A DNA stretch of 64,000 nt, from the NCBI RefSeq assembly GCF_007559435.1, contig NZ_VMBP01000001.1:62001-126000 (forward strand). The letters are read 5' to 3'. Shown one piece after another: positions 1-11,924 of the stretch. Positions within the stretch are counted from its first letter, which is position 1. Every line of letters starts with the position of its first letter. The notes beneath the pieces were generated by a model. That model saw only the letters and a program-made list of their open reading frames with translations, was not told the DNA's origin and ran no database searches. The translations under genes and the position numbers were made by a program. This DNA is from Ancylobacter moscoviensis (lineage in GTDB: Bacteria; Pseudomonadota; Alphaproteobacteria; Rhizobiales; Xanthobacteraceae).

Positions 1-956
1 GCATCGACGGTGACCGTCTGCGGCATCGAGCCGGTCACGACATTGGCGACCGGTTCCAGCGTCTTGGTGTCGACCAGCGTGACGAAGCCGCCCTGCCGGT
101 TCGCGACATAGAGGATGCTGCGCCCGGAATCGATGGCGAGGCTGAGCGCGCCGGCGCCGGTCGGGATCTTCTTGACCACCTTGCCGTCCTTCGCATCGAG
201 CACGGCGACCTCGCCGGAGCCCTGATGCGCGACGAAGATCTGATCGCCCGACGCGTCGTAGGCGAGATTGATCGCCCCTTCGCCGCCCGACGGGAAGGTC
301 GTCACCTTCTTGCTGCCGAGATCGACGACATGGACCTCGTTGCTCTCCAGGGCGGAAAGGAACAGGCGGTTGCCCTTCGCATCGAGAGCGATGCCGGTGA
401 CGGCGCCGGGCAGATCGTCGATCGTGTCGACGATCTCGTTCTTGGCGCCATCGATCACCCACACGGAGGAGGACTTGTCGCGGCGGCCGGTGACGGTGAC
501 GTAGGCGCGGTTCGCCGCCTCGTCGACGGCCACCTCGCGCACATGCGCCTTCTCGCCCTTGGCGAGCTTGGTGACGACCTTGCCGCTGGCGAGGTCGATC
601 ACCGCGAGCGAGCCGTCGCGGGTCTGCGTGCCGTAGAGGGTCTTGGTCTTGTTGTTGATGCCGAGGCCGAAGACCGGGTCGTCGCCGAGCGCGATCGTCT
701 CCTTGGTCTCCAGCGTCGCCGGATCGAGCGCGTAGACGAAGGTCTCGCTGGCACCGCGCGCGCCGGCGGCGGCGACATAGACGCGGTTCATCGGCGCGCT
801 GAAGACGAGCTCGTAGAGCCCCGCGCCCGGCTTGGCCGACTTCACATATTCCGGATCGGCGAAAGCCGCGCCGGCAAGGCCGAACACCGCCACCGTGGCG
901 AGGGCAATGGAGCGCAGGCGCAGGCGGGGCCGGGCAAAGGTCGCGTCGTTCGGCAT
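1..956 (-). CDS. YVTN/YncE-like beta-propeller protein, secreted (partial, 3' end outside window)
   Basis: The start is ATG at 956, preceded by a GGAG ribosome site, and the frame is open to the left edge, so the C-terminus is missing. The protein begins with a signal peptide (basic RPRLRLR followed by a hydrophobic run ending AGAAFA, about residues 1-33). It then carries repeated blades of the form (V/I)YVA...G.(V/L)..ID..T, such as NRVYVAAAG, NRAYVTVTG and ILYVANRQG, typical of the YVTN/YncE seven-bladed propeller family. It lies 67 nt downstream of the binding-protein gene 1024..2157 on the same strand, so the two are probably co-transcribed. Family members sit in the periplasm beside iron or other metal uptake genes; the exact role is unproven. 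Confidence 0.8.
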   Translation of the reverse strand, partial: MPNDATFARPRLRLRSIALATVAVFGLAGAAFADPEYVKSAKPGAGLYELVFSAPMNRVYVAAAGARGASETFVYALDPATLETKETIALGDDPVFGLGINNKTKTLYGTQTRDGSLAVIDLASGKVVTKLAKGEKAHVREVAVDEAANRAYVTVTGRRDKSSSVWVIDGAKNEIVDTIDDLPGAVTGIALDAKGNRLFLSALESNEVHVVDLGSKKVTTFPSGGEGAINLAYDASGDQIFVAHQGSGEVAVLDAKDGKVVKKIPTGAGALSLAIDSGRSILYVANRQGGFVTLVDTKTLEPVANVVTGSMPQTVTVD

Positions 957-1023
957 GACGTTTCTCCGTTGATGAATGAGGTCGGGTTGCGATGCGCGGG
1001 CGGCCCCGGCTTGCCGCCGCGTA

Positions 1024-2157
1024 TCAGTCGAGATCGATCCAGTTGGGCCCCTCGACCGGCACGGCGAGGAAGCGCGCGTTCACCTCCTCCACCGTCCGGC
1101 CGACATCGAGCCCGGCGAAGCGCTCGGGGTGAATCCATTTCGCCAGGATCTCGACGGTGAAGAGGTCGAGCGGCGAGTTGAGCATCTGGTGCGACAGGCC
1201 GTGGACGCGCTTGTCGCGCACCGCCGCCAGCCCGCCGAAGCCCGGCCGGGCGACGACGCGTGCCAGCGTCTCGCGCGCCCGCTCCAGGCTGTATTCCGGC
1301 CCGATCAACAGGCCGCCGGTGCCTTCCATGTGGCTGCCGCCGGTGGCGATGTAGACCTGTGGGTCCTGGGCGATGACATATTCGAGGTTGAGCTTGCCGA
1401 AGGCGCGCGGGATCACCGCCGCGCCGATATTCGTGCCGCCCACCGCCTCGATGATGTCGCCGACATTGCCCCGCCCCGGCGAATTGCAGCAGTCCGCGGT
1501 CATGGCGGCATGCGGCTCGAGGAAGACGCGCGGGCGCTCGCTATCCGTGAGTCCCTCGACCTTCGCGCGCACCGCGTCGATGCGGGCGCGGCGGAAGGCG
1601 AGGAAGTCCTCGGCCTGTGCCTGACGGCCGGTCGCCGCGCCGAGGAGGCGCAGGCTCGGTTCCAGATTGGCGAGCGGATGGGTGAAGAAGTCGATCACCA
1701 CCACGGGGATGCCGGCCGCCTCGATGCGCGCGCGCTCCTCGTCGGAGGGCTGCGAGCCGAGAGAAAACACCGCGAGGTCCGGCCGCGCCGCCACCACCTG
1801 CTCGACCGAGAGCGAACCGGCGGAGCTCGCCACTTTGGCGAGGCTGTCGATGGCGGGGAACTTGGCCTTGTAGGCGTCGAAGGTGCGCTTACCGATACGG
1901 TTGATGTCGCGCGGCCAGGCAGCGAGCACGCTCACCGGGTCGGGATGGATCAGCGAAAGCGCGATCAGGAAGCGCCCGTCATCGATGAGCAGCCGGCTCG
2001 CCGGCCGGGCAAGGCGCACCTCGCGCCCGGTCACGTCCTTCAGCGCGATATCCGCCATCGCCGGATGCGCCATCGCCAGAAGAACGAACGCCAGCACCAG
2101 CAACGCGCTGCGGCGGACGGACCAGAGGACGGCATTATGGTGGAGGCCGAGGCGCAT
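1024..2157 (-). CDS. Periplasmic binding protein of an ABC importer (iron-siderophore/cobalamin type, TroA-like fold)
   Basis: This 377-residue protein has an N-terminal signal peptide (hydrophobic segment about 18-35, cleavage near AMA-DI). The mature part starts IALKDVTGREVRLARPASRL, the usual opening of the FepB/BtuF binding-protein family. The CCNSPGRGNVGDIIEAVGG stretch matches the second-lobe signature of siderophore-binding members. The family captures ferric siderophores, haem or cobalamin and delivers them to an inner-membrane permease. No permease or ATPase gene is visible, so they must lie to the left or elsewhere. The neighbour downstream is a beta-propeller protein on the same strand. 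An AT-rich region with a small dyad precedes the gene, which suggests metal-dependent control, but the ligand cannot be told from sequence. Confidence 0.85.
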   Translation of the reverse strand: MRLGLHHNAVLWSVRRSALLVLAFVLLAMAHPAMADIALKDVTGREVRLARPASRLLIDDGRFLIALSLIHPDPVSVLAAWPRDINRIGKRTFDAYKAKFPAIDSLAKVASSAGSLSVEQVVAARPDLAVFSLGSQPSDEERARIEAAGIPVVVIDFFTHPLANLEPSLRLLGAATGRQAQAEDFLAFRRARIDAVRAKVEGLTDSERPRVFLEPHAAMTADCCNSPGRGNVGDIIEAVGGTNIGAAVIPRAFGKLNLEYVIAQDPQVYIATGGSHMEGTGGLLIGPEYSLERARETLARVVARPGFGGLAAVRDKRVHGLSHQMLNSPLDLFTVEILAKWIHPERFAGLDVGRTVEEVNARFLAVPVEGPNWIDLD

Positions 2158-2544
2158 GGGCGGGAAGCACCGGACGGAAGACGATGTTGTCGCCGCCTAA
2201 TCCCTCCCGGATGACCGATATGTCAACTAAACATTTTGTAATTGCTTGTTTTTAATTAGTCTAATGTATGATTATTGAATATCTGCATTCTGTTTTACTT
2301 GCTCATGAATGTTACGTCTTGACGTCAGGTCATCAATTCGCCGTGCGCGCGCCTCGGACGGCGTGTCGCGAAACCGACGCAGAACTCTGGCAAGGCACGG
2401 CATGTGCTCTCTGCCTCTCGCGCCGCTTTGCGCGCCCCCTCTCGAAATGGGACGCGCGATTGGATAAAGGGGGCACGAAGCCCTCGCCGAAGGCCCGGCG
2501 CCCCCCGCGCCGCGTGCTGCCGGAAGCCAGACTGAGAGTTCTCC
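2158..2544. promoter_or_regulatory. Divergent intergenic region with AT-rich promoter DNA and a short dyad
   Basis: This gap separates the minus-strand binding-protein gene from plus-strand ugd. Its first part (about 2215-2320) is strikingly AT-rich for this genome. It contains a perfect 5-bp inverted repeat, ATTAG-T-CTAAT, at 2255-2265, about 98 bp upstream of the binding-protein start. Rhizobial iron regulators (Irr, RirA, Fur) bind AT-rich dyads, so a metal-responsive operator is plausible, but the match to any published consensus is loose. The remaining part is GC-rich and I see no convincing gene in it. Confidence 0.4.
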
Positions 2545-3861
2545 ATGCGCGTTGCGATGATCGGTACGGGCTATGTCGGTCTCGTCTCCGGCACCTGCTT
2601 CTCGGATTTCGGCCACGAGGTCGTCTGCGTCGACAAAGATGCCTCGAAGATCGAGCGCCTCGGCCGGGGCGAGATTCCGATCTTCGAGCCCGGGCTCGAC
2701 GATCTCGTCCGCCGCAACGTCGCGGCCGGTCGGCTCCGCTTCGCCACCGACCTCACCCAGGCCGTCCGGCAGGCGGAGGTCGTGTTCATCGCGGTGGGCA
2801 CGCCCTCGCGGCGCGGCGACGGGCATGCCGACCTCTCCTATGTGCACGCGGCCGCCCGCGAGATCGCCCGCGCGGCGAACGGCTTCACCGTCGTCGTCAC
2901 CAAGTCGACCGTGCCGGTCGGCACCGGCACCGATATCGAGCACATCATCCGCGAGGAAGCGCCGGAGGCGGACATCGCGGTGGTCTCCAACCCGGAATTC
3001 CTGCGCGAGGGCGCCGCGATCGAGGATTTCAAGCGGCCGGACCGCATCGTCATCGGCACGGAGGATCCGCGCGCCCGCGAAGTGATGACGGCGCTCTACC
3101 GCCCGCTGTCGCTCAACGCCGCGCCGCTGCTGTTCACCGAGCGCAACACCGCCGAGCTGATCAAATACGCCTCCAACGCCTTCCTGGCGATGAAGATCAC
3201 CTTCATCAACGAGATGGCGGACCTGTGCGAGAAGGTCGGCGGCAATGTCCAGGAGGTGGCCCGCGGCATCGGCCTCGACCGCCGCATCGGCCCGAAATTC
3301 CTGCATGCGGGCCCCGGCTATGGTGGCTCCTGCTTCCCCAAGGACACGCTCGCCCTCATGCGCACCGCGCAGGAGGCCGGCGCCCCCCTGCGGCTGATCG
3401 AGACCGTGACCACGGTGAACGAGAGCCGCAAGGCCGCCATGGGCCGCCGGGTGATCGAGGCCATGGGCACGCCGCCACGCGGGGCGACGGTGGCCGTGCT
3501 CGGCCTCACCTTCAAGCCGAACACCGACGACATGCGCGACAGCCCGGCGATCAACATCGTCCAGTCGCTGCTGGACCGGGGCGTGCAGGTGCGCGCCTAC
3601 GATCCCGTCGGCATGGACGAGGCCCGCAAGGTGCTGCCGGCGGAGGTCGAATACGCGGCCAGTGCCTATGCCTGCGCCGAGGGCGCGGACTGCCTCGTCA
3701 TCGTCACCGAGTGGGACGCCTTCCGGGCGCTCGACCTCGACCGGCTGAAGACGCTGCTGCGCCGCCCGATCGTGGTTGACCTGCGCAACATCTATCCCCC
3801 GGCCGACCTCATCGGCCGCGGCTTCAAATATGTCGGCGTGGGACGCCCCAACGGCGAGTGA
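2545..3861 (+). CDS. ugd: UDP-glucose 6-dehydrogenase
   Basis: The enzyme oxidises UDP-glucose to UDP-glucuronate with two NAD+, supplying precursors for exopolysaccharide and envelope glycans in the cytoplasm. At 438 residues it has the family length. The NAD-binding GTGYVG motif is at residues 7-12, the KSTVPVGTG segment near 120-128, and the catalytic cysteine motif GYGGSCFPKD has Cys263. The C-terminal UDP-binding domain contains FKPNTDDMRDSPA. The ATG at 2545 opens directly with the Rossmann strand MRVAMIGTG, so the start is secure. It stands alone between a divergent uptake gene and a tRNA. Confidence 0.96.
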   Translation: MRVAMIGTGYVGLVSGTCFSDFGHEVVCVDKDASKIERLGRGEIPIFEPGLDDLVRRNVAAGRLRFATDLTQAVRQAEVVFIAVGTPSRRGDGHADLSYVHAAAREIARAANGFTVVVTKSTVPVGTGTDIEHIIREEAPEADIAVVSNPEFLREGAAIEDFKRPDRIVIGTEDPRAREVMTALYRPLSLNAAPLLFTERNTAELIKYASNAFLAMKITFINEMADLCEKVGGNVQEVARGIGLDRRIGPKFLHAGPGYGGSCFPKDTLALMRTAQEAGAPLRLIETVTTVNESRKAAMGRRVIEAMGTPPRGATVAVLGLTFKPNTDDMRDSPAINIVQSLLDRGVQVRAYDPVGMDEARKVLPAEVEYAASAYACAEGADCLVIVTEWDAFRALDLDRLKTLLRRPIVVDLRNIYPPADLIGRGFKYVGVGRPNGE

Positions 3862-3890
3862 GCTCCCGGAGCTTCGTTCTTACCGGGAGC
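3862..3890 (+). terminator. Candidate terminator hairpin after ugd
   Basis: Directly after the ugd stop codon, GCTCCCGG (3862-3869) pairs perfectly with CCGGGAGC (3883-3890) across a 13-nt loop. There is no clear T-tract, so it could be a weak or Rho-assisted terminator. Confidence 0.4.
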
Positions 3891-3982
3891 GGGCGGTTCC
3901 ATCACCGCCACGACGACGCGCGGCCCGGCCGGGAAACGTCCGGCAGGGCTGAATTTCAGAGGATTGGGGATTTTGGGAAGCC

Positions 3983-4058
3983 TGGTGGAGCCGAGGGGAT
4001 TTGAACCCCTGACCTCTGCAGTGCGATTGCAGCGCTCTCCCAACTGAGCTACGGCCCC
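3983..4058 (-). tRNA. tRNA-Ala (anticodon CGC)
   Basis: The minus strand folds into a complete 76-nt cloverleaf. The acceptor stem GGGGCCG/CGGCTCC has the G3:U70 wobble pair that is the alanine identity element. The D arm is GCTC..GAGC, the anticodon stem CTGCA/TGCAG with loop ATCGCAC (anticodon CGC, reading GCG), and the T arm AGGGG-TTCAAAT-CCCCT. The discriminator A and the CCA end are encoded. Confidence 0.97.
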
Positions 4059-4228
4059 ACGCTTCAGGCCGCGCCTTGTACGGTCGCCGCCCGCCCGCTG
4101 TCAAGGCGGCTCGACACCCCGAAGCGACCGGCCTGTGAATCAGGGTTGCCGCAATGCGGCGGCGCCATTAAGCATCTTTGCGGCAGGTCGTTTCCGCGCC
4201 GCCGCAGGCCCTTGTTCCGAGGCTCCCG

Positions 4229-4513
4229 ATGTATTCGATACTCTGGCTGTTCGACACGCTGATCACCCTCTACGTCTGGATTCTCATCGGCTCGGCCATC
4301 CTGTCGTGGCTGGTGGCGTTCAACGTCGTCAACCCGCACAACCAGTTCGTCCGCAATGTCGGCGAGTTCCTGTGGCGGGTGACGGAGCCGGTACTGGCGC
4401 CCATCCGCCGGCTGCTGCCCAATCTCGGCGGCATCGACATCTCGCCGGTCATCCTGATCATCCTGCTCTACTTCATCCGCAACCTCGTCTTCGAGGTCGT
4501 GGCGGGTACGTGA
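4229..4513 (+). CDS. YggT family integral membrane protein
   Basis: A 94-residue protein starting [20 protein letters not shown]. It has two hydrophobic segments (about 4-28 and 70-90) separated by the conserved loop [40 protein letters not shown], which is diagnostic of the YggT family. Family members sit in the inner membrane; a role in osmotic or potassium shock tolerance has been suggested but the mechanism is not settled. The stop codon overlaps the GTG start of the next gene by 4 nt, so the two are translationally coupled, as in many proteobacteria. ATG 4229 was chosen because it gives the family N-terminus. Confidence 0.9.
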   Translation: MYSILWLFDTLITLYVWILIGSAILSWLVAFNVVNPHNQFVRNVGEFLWRVTEPVLAPIRRLLPNLGGIDISPVILIILLYFIRNLVFEVVAGT

Positions 4514-4830
4514 GCGCGTCCCCGCCCTGGACCGTCACCGCCGACGCGGTGGTGGTGACGGTGCGCGCGACGCCCCGCGGCGGGCGCGACGCGATAGACG
4601 GCCTCGTCGAGCTCGGCGACGGCCGCTCAGCCCTGAAGGCGCGTGTCTCGGTGGCGGCGGAGGACGGCAAGGCCAATGCGGCGCTGGCGAAGCTGCTCGC
4701 CAAGGCCGGCGGCATCGCGCCGTCGCGGGTCGAGCTGGTGTCGGGCGCGACCGGCCGCACCAAGAGCTTCCGGCTGAACGGCGACGCCGCCGACATCGCC
4801 GCCCGCCTTCAGGCGTTGGTTATCACCTGA
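4510..4830 (+). CDS. DUF167 (YggU-like) protein
   Basis: A 106-residue protein read from a GTG that overlaps the preceding yggT stop (GTGA). It contains the DUF167 core: [15 protein letters not shown], then [23 protein letters not shown], then [18 protein letters not shown]. The [12 protein letters not shown] motif and the GxxxRxK element near the end are family hallmarks. The function is unknown. An in-frame opening extends far upstream through yggT, but the coupled GTG is the sensible start because the DUF167 homology begins just after it. Confidence 0.88.
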   Translation: MSASPPWTVTADAVVVTVRATPRGGRDAIDGLVELGDGRSALKARVSVAAEDGKANAALAKLLAKAGGIAPSRVELVSGATGRTKSFRLNGDAADIAARLQALVIT

Positions 4831-4866
4831 CGAAGGCCGTCATCGAAGAATGTGAGGCGGCGGGTC

Positions 4867-5376
4867 TCAGCCGTTCCAGCCGAAGGCCAGCTTTTCCAGC
4901 GAGCGACTGCCGAAGGTCTCGGTGGAGCGGGCGACGCCGATGCCGCCCATGGCGCGGTAGAAGCCCAGTGCCGGCTCGTTGGCCGCCAGCGCCCACACCG
5001 CCAGCCCGTCGAAGCCGGCATTGGCCAGTTCCTTGCGCGCATCGGAGAACAGGCGGCGGCCGAAGCCCAGCCCCTGATATTCCGGCCGCAGATAGAGCTC
5101 GTAAATCTCGCCCTCATAGGGCAGGCCGCGCGCCCGGTTGCGCCCGACATTGGCGTAGCCGGCCACCGCGTCACCGAAGGTCAGCACGACCACGCGCGAG
5201 CCGCGCTTCAGGGCGGTCTCCCACCAGGCTGGGCCGCGACGCAGGACCATCTTCTCCAGCTCGGCGCCGGGAATGAGGCCGCGATAGGCGAAGCGCCACG
5301 CCGAGTCATGGATCTCGGCGATGTCGGCGGCATCGGCCGGTCGAGCCCGGCGCGTCTCGACAAGAAGCGTGCTCAT
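4867..5376 (-). CDS. GNAT family N-acetyltransferase
   Basis: A predicted 169-residue GCN5-related acetyltransferase using acetyl-CoA; the substrate is unknown. It begins MSTLLVETRRARPADAADIA, a typical GNAT opening. Motif A (YLRPEYQGLGFGRRLF) has the QxxGxG pyrophosphate-binding signature, and the C-terminal motif ALGFYRAMGG follows. The frame is open a further 35 codons upstream, but ATG 5376 puts the first beta strand at the N-terminus, so I prefer it. It runs convergent to the DUF167 gene and in the same direction as typA. Confidence 0.85.
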   Translation of the reverse strand: MSTLLVETRRARPADAADIAEIHDSAWRFAYRGLIPGAELEKMVLRRGPAWWETALKRGSRVVVLTFGDAVAGYANVGRNRARGLPYEGEIYELYLRPEYQGLGFGRRLFSDARKELANAGFDGLAVWALAANEPALGFYRAMGGIGVARSTETFGSRSLEKLAFGWNG

Positions 5377-5544
5377 GTTCCGATGGGAGCAAAAGCGCCC
5401 CGTCGGATCAAGGTCTTTCCGCGACAAAAGCACGATCGTTCCACCGGGGCGTGGCGCGGACGCCACGCCGGGCGCCCGCATGCCGTCGCGTCAGGGCTCC
5501 AGCGCCCTGACGACGGGAGGCCGCGCGGCCGCAACCCGGACGGC

Positions 5545-7371
<1,827 letters not shown>

Positions 7372-7383
7372 ATGAAAACAACC

Positions 7384-7414
7384 AAAAAGCGGGCCCGAAG
7401 GGCTTCGGACCCGC
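7384..7414 (-). terminator. Rho-independent terminator of the 77-codon gene
   Basis: Read on the minus strand, GCGGGTCCGAA (7414-7404) pairs with TTCGGGCCCGC (7399-7389), with one mismatch and a 4-nt loop. Five T residues follow (plus-strand A 7384-7388). It lies between the small minus-strand gene and typA. Confidence 0.75.
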
Positions 7415-7487
7415 GATGAATTTTGCGGCGCACTATACTCAGAACGCCTCGAATATCAACGTTGCAAGGCGGATGCCCCGCCGAAAC

Positions 7488-7721
7488 CTAGTCCGGCTGG
7501 CGCAACTCCCACAGCCGCCGGATCTGCGGCGGCTTGAGGATCTGGCCATCGGCGGTACGCAGCCACGCCAGCTCGCGGTTGGCGGGCGACTGGGTCATGG
7601 CGAAGGCGACGGCGTCCTCCACCGTGCCGAACTCGTATGAATCGGGCCAGCCGTCCGGGGCATCGACGGCATGGGATGGCGGCCAGTATTGCAGCCGGAC
7701 GGGTTCGTGATCAGGCGTCAT
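7488..7721 (-). CDS. Small conserved-looking hypothetical protein
   Basis: A 77-residue protein starting MTPDHEPVRLQYWPPSHAVDAP. It has no signal peptide or membrane segment. Its middle reads as a helix (VEDAVAFAMTQSPANRELAWLRTADGQILKPPQIRRL), giving a compact acidic fold like other short uncharacterised Hyphomicrobiales proteins. A good terminator follows it and a GAGG-type ribosome site precedes ATG 7721. I do not recognise a named family. It is divergent from the 82-residue repeat protein across about 200 bp. Confidence 0.65.
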   Translation of the reverse strand: MTPDHEPVRLQYWPPSHAVDAPDGWPDSYEFGTVEDAVAFAMTQSPANRELAWLRTADGQILKPPQIRRLWELRQPD

Positions 7722-7893
7722 GAACCTACCTCCTCAGGATTCCGCGACAGGCAGCTTGGACCGCGCCCGCGCTTCCGACGGACGCGGCAACTGGTAGGAA
7801 CGCTGCTGGCGAAAAAAGGTTCCGGCCTGTCGAAAACAATCGGGTCTTCAGGCGTTCGACACTTGAACGCGCCGCGCCGCCAGCCCAGTTTGA

Positions 7894-8166
<273 letters not shown>

Positions 8167-8178
8167 CGCCTCGCCTCG

Positions 8179-9294
8179 TCAGGCGGTCGGCCGCTTTGCC
8201 CAGGGGCCGAAGCGCGCTTCCGGCTGGGCGGCGCGCAGCAGCATCATCTCGCCGACATTCTCCGGCGACAGCAGGCCGACCAGCCGGCCCTCGCCGTCCA
8301 GCACGCCCACCACCGGCGCGCCGCTTTCGGTGATCAGCTTGAGCGCCCGGTCGAGCGGCGAACGGGTCCCGACGGTCGGCACCTCCCCCTGCATGGCCTC
8401 GATCGCCGGAGCCGTCGGCCCCTGCGCCTGCAGCGCGTGGATCATGGCGTCGCGCGTGAGCACGCCACGCAGCTTGCCGGCGCTGTCGACGATGGGAAAC
8501 TCCTTCTGCGTGGTGCGGATCAAAGCCTCGGCGGCGTCGCCCACGCTCGCCTGCGGCCCCAGCGTCTCGAACTGGGTGATCATCGCGTCCTCGACCAGCA
8601 GCCCCTGAGCCGCCTGCTTCATCTGCACCGCGCCCGCCTCGCTGGAGGCGGCGAGGAAGACGAAGACGGCGATGATGATCAGCATCGGGTTGCCGAAGAT
8701 GCCGAGAATGCCGAAGCCGACGGCCAATGCCTGACCGATGGAAGCGGCGGTCTGCGTCGCCTGGGCATGGCTCATGTTCATCGCCAGGATCGCCCGCAGC
8801 ACCCGCCCGCCATCCATGGGGAAGGCGGGAATGAGGTTGAACACGACGAGGAAGATGTTGGCCGCCGCCAGCTTGGCGGCGAGGCCGATCTGCGGGTTCT
8901 CGATGTTCTCGATGTGCTCGACGCCGACATTGCCGCCGAGGAAGAGCAGCAGCACCGCCGCGATCACCACGTTCACCAGCGGCCCGGCAATGGCGACGAC
9001 GAGCTCTTCGGAGGGCTTCTCGGGGATGCGTTCCAGCCGGGCGATGCCGCCGAAGGGCCAGAGCGTCACTTCGGGCGTCTTCACCCCATAGTGCCGCGCC
9101 GCGAAGATATGGCCGAACTCGTGCAGCAGCACGCACAGGAACAGCAGCGCCACGAAGGCCACGCCCTCCCACGCCGCGCCGGTCCCTCCCTGCTGGTAAT
9201 AGGCGGCCCAGATCCAGATCAGGAACAGCAGGAAGGTAACGTGAATGCGGACCGCGGTGCCGTAGACATGTCCGACGGTGAGCGACCAGGGCAT
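8179..9294 (-). CDS. Site-2 protease family zinc metalloprotease with CBS pair (M50B)
   Basis: A 371-residue intramembrane metalloprotease. The zinc motif HEFGH is at residues 58-62, and the third ligand is in the NLIPAFPMDGGR motif (Asp161). Several hydrophobic segments lie between residues 18 and 220. The C-terminal half (about 235-355) contains two CBS modules (VEDAMITQFETLG and IEAMQGEVPTVGTRSPLDRAL) that probably sense nucleotides. Soil-bacterial members of this CBS subgroup have unknown substrates. ATG 9294 fits the family start MPWSLTVGHVYGTAVRIHVTF. It is divergent from a PNPOx-type gene. Confidence 0.92.
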   Translation of the reverse strand: MPWSLTVGHVYGTAVRIHVTFLLFLIWIWAAYYQQGGTGAAWEGVAFVALLFLCVLLHEFGHIFAARHYGVKTPEVTLWPFGGIARLERIPEKPSEELVVAIAGPLVNVVIAAVLLLFLGGNVGVEHIENIENPQIGLAAKLAAANIFLVVFNLIPAFPMDGGRVLRAILAMNMSHAQATQTAASIGQALAVGFGILGIFGNPMLIIIAVFVFLAASSEAGAVQMKQAAQGLLVEDAMITQFETLGPQASVGDAAEALIRTTQKEFPIVDSAGKLRGVLTRDAMIHALQAQGPTAPAIEAMQGEVPTVGTRSPLDRALKLITESGAPVVGVLDGEGRLVGLLSPENVGEMMLLRAAQPEARFGPWAKRPTA

Positions 9295-9438
9295 GGGAAT
9301 CTCCTCGGGCGGGCTTTCGCCAGCATACCTCCATCGTCATGACAGCACAGCGGATTTACCCGCATGGCTCCCAACTCCGGCGAGGACGGGAACCGCCGGC
9401 GCCGCGCCGTGTTGCCCCTTAAGACGAGGAGGTACACC

Positions 9439-9936
9439 ATGGACGAGAAGACCACCGCCGGCGCCGTCGACCATGTCTGGGAGATGATGGACGCCATCCG
9501 CACCTGCATGCTGGTGACCAAGCAGGGCCTGACCCTGCGGGCCCGGCCGATGCACGCCTTCCCCTCGCGCGAGGAAAACTGCGTCTGGTTCCTTTCCGAC
9601 CGGCGCGGCCACAAGGACGAGGAACTGCGACACGATCCGCAATCGGCGCTGGTCTTCTCGGACAAGACCGGCCGCGACTTCCTCTCGCTCTCCGGCGAGA
9701 GCGAAGTGATCGAGGACCGTGCCAGGATCGACCAATTGTGGAACGACGCGGCTGCCGTCTGGTGGCCTCAGGGCCGCAACGACCCGAACATCCAGGTGCT
9801 GCGCTTCCTTCCCGAGCAGGCGGAATACTGGGACGGCCCGTCGAGCTCGATCCTCGTCGGTCTCAGGCTCGCCGCCGCGCGCCTTGCCGGCCGCCCACCC
9901 GAGTTCGGCGAGAACCGCAAGGTGCCGCTGGATTGA
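9439..9936 (+). CDS. Pyridoxamine 5'-phosphate oxidase-like, general stress FMN-binding protein
   Basis: A 165-residue split-barrel protein of the general-stress PNPOx-like class. Features include MMDAIRTCMLVTKQGLTLRARPMHAF near the N-terminus, a VWFLSDRRGHKDEEL strand-turn and the FLSLSGESEVIEDRARIDQLW core. These members bind flavin or related cofactors, and the true substrate is usually unknown. ATG 9439 has a strong AGGAGG ribosome site (about 9427-9432), which decides the start against an upstream in-frame ATG at 9364. It is divergent from the site-2 protease gene. Confidence 0.85.
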   Translation: MDEKTTAGAVDHVWEMMDAIRTCMLVTKQGLTLRARPMHAFPSREENCVWFLSDRRGHKDEELRHDPQSALVFSDKTGRDFLSLSGESEVIEDRARIDQLWNDAAAVWWPQGRNDPNIQVLRFLPEQAEYWDGPSSSILVGLRLAAARLAGRPPEFGENRKVPLD

Positions 9937-9976
9937 CGGTTTCATAGGTAGCCGGGCGCGCCGCCGATAAAGAAAT

Positions 9977-9999
9977 ATGGCCGGGCAGAGCCCGGCCAT
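9977..9999. terminator. Perfect GGCCGGGC hairpin between convergent genes
   Basis: ATGGCCGGGC (9977-9986) pairs perfectly with GCCCGGCCAT (9990-9999) across a 3-nt loop. It lies between the convergent PNPOx-like gene and argG. On the minus strand it is followed by ATATTTCTTTAT, so it may end argG transcription. The same 10-bp arms recur at 60039-60061. Confidence 0.6.
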
Positions 10000-10040
10000 T
10001 CATCTCTTGAGCGTGTCCGGTCCCGACGCTGCGGGGGCTC

Positions 10041-11270
<1,230 letters not shown>

Positions 11271-11388
11271 GATGCGTTCCGCACGAGAGAAGGGCCGAAG
11301 GCCGAGAAAGCGCGCGGACTATAGGCATGGCGCCGTCCGGCGCAACCCCGTCATCCCGTGCGCGCGTGCGGAATCCCCTCCTGCCGGC

Positions 11389-11922
11389 TCAGGCGGCCGG
11401 AGGGGGCGGGGACGGCGGAAGCGGGGGCGTCGGGGAAGACGGTGGCAGGGCGGCGGGTGGCTCGCCCACGCGAGCCGCGCCGACCGGCTTCCAGAAGCCC
11501 GCGCTCCACCCGGCCACCAGCCAGTAGACGAGCCCGCCAGCCAGCCCGGCGCCGACGATGTAGAGGTCGCCGTCGAACGGCACCGGCGTGTCGGGATAGG
11601 GCGTGAAGAGCGAGGCGGCGAGCCAGGCCGAGACCGCCCCGTTCGCCGCGTGGAAGATCCAGGAGCGCACCGCGAAGGCTTCGGCAAACAGGATCCCGAC
11701 GAAGGCGATGGCCCACATGGTCATCGCCACCGCCGACAGCGCCATGGAGGCCGCCGAGAGCGTGTCCGCCAGCGCCAGCGCCTGCACTTCCGTCGCGCCG
11801 CTGATGAGGTCGCCGAGCTGCCAGTAGCCGAACACGACCACGACAAAGGTGGCGATGAAGCCGGCGATCATGCCGAACGGCACCACGACAAAGCGCAGCA
11901 GGAGACGCAGAAGGTTGTCCAT
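11389..11922 (-). CDS. Hypothetical four-helix membrane protein with proline-rich tail
   Basis: A 177-residue protein from ATG 11922; a GTG six bases upstream overlaps the stop of the VOC gene and is an alternative start. It has four hydrophobic segments: FVVVPFGMIAGFIATFVVVVFGYW, an Ala/Leu-rich one, AIAFVGILFAEAFAV and a Gly/Val-rich one near 120-138. A C-terminal tail from about residue 155 is made largely of Pro, Ser and Ala. I do not recognise a named family. It is probably co-transcribed with the VOC protein and rlmN upstream. Confidence 0.7.
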   Translation of the reverse strand: MDNLLRLLLRFVVVPFGMIAGFIATFVVVVFGYWQLGDLISGATEVQALALADTLSAASMALSAVAMTMWAIAFVGILFAEAFAVRSWIFHAANGAVSAWLAASLFTPYPDTPVPFDGDLYIVGAGLAGGLVYWLVAGWSAGFWKPVGAARVGEPPAALPPSSPTPPLPPSPPPPAA

Positions 11923-11924
11923 CC

